Origin: Fidelibacterota bacterium
Lineage (GTDB): Bacteria; Fidelibacterota; UBA2242
Direction: 5' to 3'
Assembly (NCBI GenBank): GCA_030655795.1
Contig: JAUSPJ010000177.1
Location: 1-7,391 of the forward strand
Length of the DNA: 7,391 bases
Shown: in pieces, positions 5,883 through 7,391 of the stretch
Position numbering within the stretch: the stretch's first letter is position 1
Layout of the letters: each line of letters opens with the position of its first letter
Program-made: the position numbers and the translations under genes
Notes under the pieces: model-generated
Told to the model about the DNA's origin: nothing
What the model saw: the letters and a program-made list of their open reading frames with translations, nothing else
The model's database searches: none

Positions 5883-6987
5883 AACTGCCGATAAAAGCCG
5901 GGTTCTGGTTGCTATGAGTGGCGGCGTGGACAGCTCTACGGCAGCTTTTTTACTAAAAGAACAAGGCTATCAGCCCGAAGGGGTAACCTTTAAGCTCTGG
6001 TGCCACGGGGCTGATGACCGGTACCGGGAAATTGTGCAGAGGGCCCGGACTATTTGTTCGAAAATAGGAATTAAACACCACGTACTGGACATTGAAAAGG
6101 AGTTCAAAGAGACCGTCGTTCAGCAGTTTGTCGATGATTATTTGTCGGGAATTACACCCAATCCCTGTGTTTATTGTAACCGCACAATCAAATGGCGGCA
6201 CCTGCTTGCGACGGCTTATCGACTGGAAATCCCCTATGTGGCAACCGGGCATTATGTCCGGCTTGAAAAAAATGTGCTGTCCCGACGCTATGAGATTCTG
6301 AAGGGAATTGATCCGTCCAAAGACCAGTCCTATATGCTCTGGCAACTGTCCCAGGAAGCACTGGGTCGGACAGTGTTTCCATTGGGCTCTCGATTGAAAA
6401 TCGATGTAAAAACGGTTGCCGGTAAATTGGGTCTGCACACTGCCAATCAAAAAGAGAGTCAGGATGTCTGTTTTCTGCCGGACAACGATTACCGGGAATT
6501 TTTACAGTCTTTCAGTCCGGAGCGAATTGCAGGCATTTCCCGGGGTGAATTGGTCGATGAAAATTCAAATGTCCTTGGCTATCACGACGGTTTTCATAAT
6601 TTTACAATCGGCCAGCGTAAGGGCTTCAAAATGGGTTTTTCAAAACGGAAATACGTGAAGGAAATTGATGCCGTGAACAACCGGGTTGTCATTACGGATA
6701 ATGAGCATCTTTTTAGCCGTCAGATGATTGTCAGAAATGTGAATTGGGTTGGTACAATGCCGGAAAAAACGATTGAAGGAACTGTCAAAATCCGCTACAA
6801 TCATAAAGGTGTCCGAAGCATCGTAAAAGCCATAAGTGAAGATCGGTATTTAGTTGAATTTGCGGAGCCGCAGCTGGCGGTAACTCCCGGTCAGTCGGCG
6901 GTTTTATATCAGGATGACCGCTTGATAATGGGCGGAATTATTGTTGGCAACGACAAACCAAATTACCAGGAATTAAACCATGAATAA
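5875..6987 (+). CDS. mnmA: tRNA-specific 2-thiouridylase
   Basis: MnmA installs sulfur at C2 of uridine 34 in the Lys, Glu and Gln tRNAs, activating the base with ATP and taking sulfur from a persulfide carrier. From the start at 5875 it has 370 residues, the usual length. Motifs in order are the PP-loop AMSGGVDSS (13-21), NPCVYCNRTIKW (96-107) with catalytic Cys101, ATGHY (123-127), KDQSYMLW (149-156), a second catalytic Cys199 in QDVCFLPD (196-203), TIGQRKG (244-250), and the C-terminal beta-barrel motif AVTPGQSAVLY (335-345). Cys98 replaces the Asp seen in the E. coli NPDxxCN motif, giving Cys-x2-Cys. An in-frame ATG at 5842 would add 11 residues inside the Nudix gene; I prefer 5875 because the protein then begins just before the conserved VLVAMSGG. 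The gene overlaps both neighbours by 8 bases. Confidence 0.96.
   Translation: MNKTADKSRVLVAMSGGVDSSTAAFLLKEQGYQPEGVTFKLWCHGADDRYREIVQRARTICSKIGIKHHVLDIEKEFKETVVQQFVDDYLSGITPNPCVYCNRTIKWRHLLATAYRLEIPYVATGHYVRLEKNVLSRRYEILKGIDPSKDQSYMLWQLSQEALGRTVFPLGSRLKIDVKTVAGKLGLHTANQKESQDVCFLPDNDYREFLQSFSPERIAGISRGELVDENSNVLGYHDGFHNFTIGQRKGFKMGFSKRKYVKEIDAVNNRVVITDNEHLFSRQMIVRNVNWVGTMPEKTIEGTVKIRYNHKGVRSIVKAISEDRYLVEFAEPQLAVTPGQSAVLYQDDRLIMGGIIVGNDKPNYQELNHE
6968..6971 (+). promoter_or_regulatory. Ribosome binding site of panB inside mnmA
   Basis: AGGA at 6968-6971 lies 8 bases before the ATG at 6980, within the last codons of mnmA. Unlike the Nudix-mnmA junction, panB therefore has both a recognisable Shine-Dalgarno site and a stop/start overlap. 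It fixes the panB start. Confidence 0.65.
6980..6987 (+). other. Stop/start overlap ATGAATAA joining mnmA to panB
   Basis: The panB ATG (6980-6982) and the mnmA TAA (6985-6987) share the same 8-base block found at 5875-5882, with two more matching A residues after it. The geometry is identical: the downstream gene is in the +1 frame relative to the upstream one. This implies translational coupling across all three genes. Confidence 0.8.
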
Positions 6988-7391
6988 AAAAATCCGTGTG
7001 TCGACTATTTTGAAAAGGAAAAAGGATGGTGTAAAAATCACGGCGTTGACTGCTTATGACTATACCTTCGGTTACCTGATGGACGAAGCCGGCGTCGATC
7101 TGATTCTGGTCGGTGATTCCTGCGGCAATGTCTGCGCCGGTTATGAGACGACCCTTCCGGTCACGGTGGACGAGATGATTTATCATACCCGCGCGGTGCG
7201 CCAGGGCGTGAAACAGGCTTTACTGGTTGCGGATATGCCGTTTATGTCCTACCAGGAAACTCCGGAACAGGCCCTGCATAATGCCGGCCGGTTTATGAAG
7301 GAGGGCGGCGCAGAAGCAGTGAAAGTGGAAGGCGGCGAGCATATTTGTGAAACGGTTCGCCGAATGGTAAATATCGGAATCCCGGTGATGG
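6980..7391 (+). CDS. panB: 3-methyl-2-oxobutanoate hydroxymethyltransferase (partial, 3' end outside window)
   Basis: PanB transfers a one-carbon unit from methylenetetrahydrofolate to 2-oxoisovalerate, giving ketopantoate, the first committed step of pantothenate and CoA synthesis. About 137 of the usual 260-280 residues are present; the frame is still open at the right edge. Recognisable parts are ITALTAYDYTF (20-30), VGDS (44-47) with metal-binding Asp46 and substrate-contacting Ser47, TTLPVTVDEM (57-66), ADMPF (84-88) with metal-binding Asp85, and VKVEGG (114-119) with Lys115 and Glu117. All expected active-site residues in this half are intact. The GDSCGNVCAGYETT block differs from the common GDSLGM form and looks more like the Bacteroidota version. 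The gene is third in the Nudix-mnmA-panB block. Whether panC or panD follows cannot be seen. Confidence 0.95.
   Translation, partial: MNKKIRVSTILKRKKDGVKITALTAYDYTFGYLMDEAGVDLILVGDSCGNVCAGYETTLPVTVDEMIYHTRAVRQGVKQALLVADMPFMSYQETPEQALHNAGRFMKEGGAEAVKVEGGEHICETVRRMVNIGIPVM

Overview
The window reads as chromosomal housekeeping DNA from a bacterium, with seven complete genes and an eighth cut by the right edge. I see no mobile element, CRISPR array, RNA gene or phage signature. The taxon cannot be fixed from sequence alone. The PanB fragment has a GDSxxNVxAGxETTLP block that resembles the Bacteroidota form of the enzyme more than the proteobacterial form. Shine-Dalgarno signals are weak before most genes, and a MoxR/DUF58 pair and a TPR lipoprotein are present. 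Together these suggest a Gram-negative member of or near the FCB (Fibrobacteres-Chlorobi-Bacteroidetes) assemblage. That is an inference of moderate to low confidence.

Layout. Bases 1-62 may be the tail of an upstream gene. A plus-strand pair follows: a MoxR-family AAA+ ATPase (159-1157) and a DUF58/VWA-like protein (1166-2071), 8 bases apart. A symmetrical hairpin flanked by A and T runs (2166-2194) then separates this pair from a convergent minus-strand block. In transcription order that block is a PfkB-family sugar kinase (5287 to 4382), S-methyl-5-thioribose-1-phosphate isomerase mtnA (4368 to 3352), and a TPR lipoprotein (3279 to 2218). The lipoprotein gene has its own good promoter and ribosome binding site. 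A 94-base AT-rich divergent region (5288-5381) separates the kinase from a plus-strand block: a zinc-ribbon Nudix hydrolase (5382-5882), the tRNA 2-thiouridylase mnmA (5875-6987) and panB (6980 onward, truncated). The last three genes are joined by two identical 8-base stop/start overlaps, ATGAATAA.

How the genes work together. MoxR and DUF58 form a known chaperone-type pair. MtnA belongs to methionine salvage from methylthioadenosine. The kinase next to it may act in the same or a related sugar-phosphate route, but its substrate cannot be read from sequence. Nudix, MnmA and PanB have no shared pathway; their tight overlaps indicate co-translation rather than common chemistry. I found no convincing undescribed system. 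The observations most worth a second look are the kinase-mtnA pair, the Cys-x2-Cys variant in MnmA, and the repeated overlap design.
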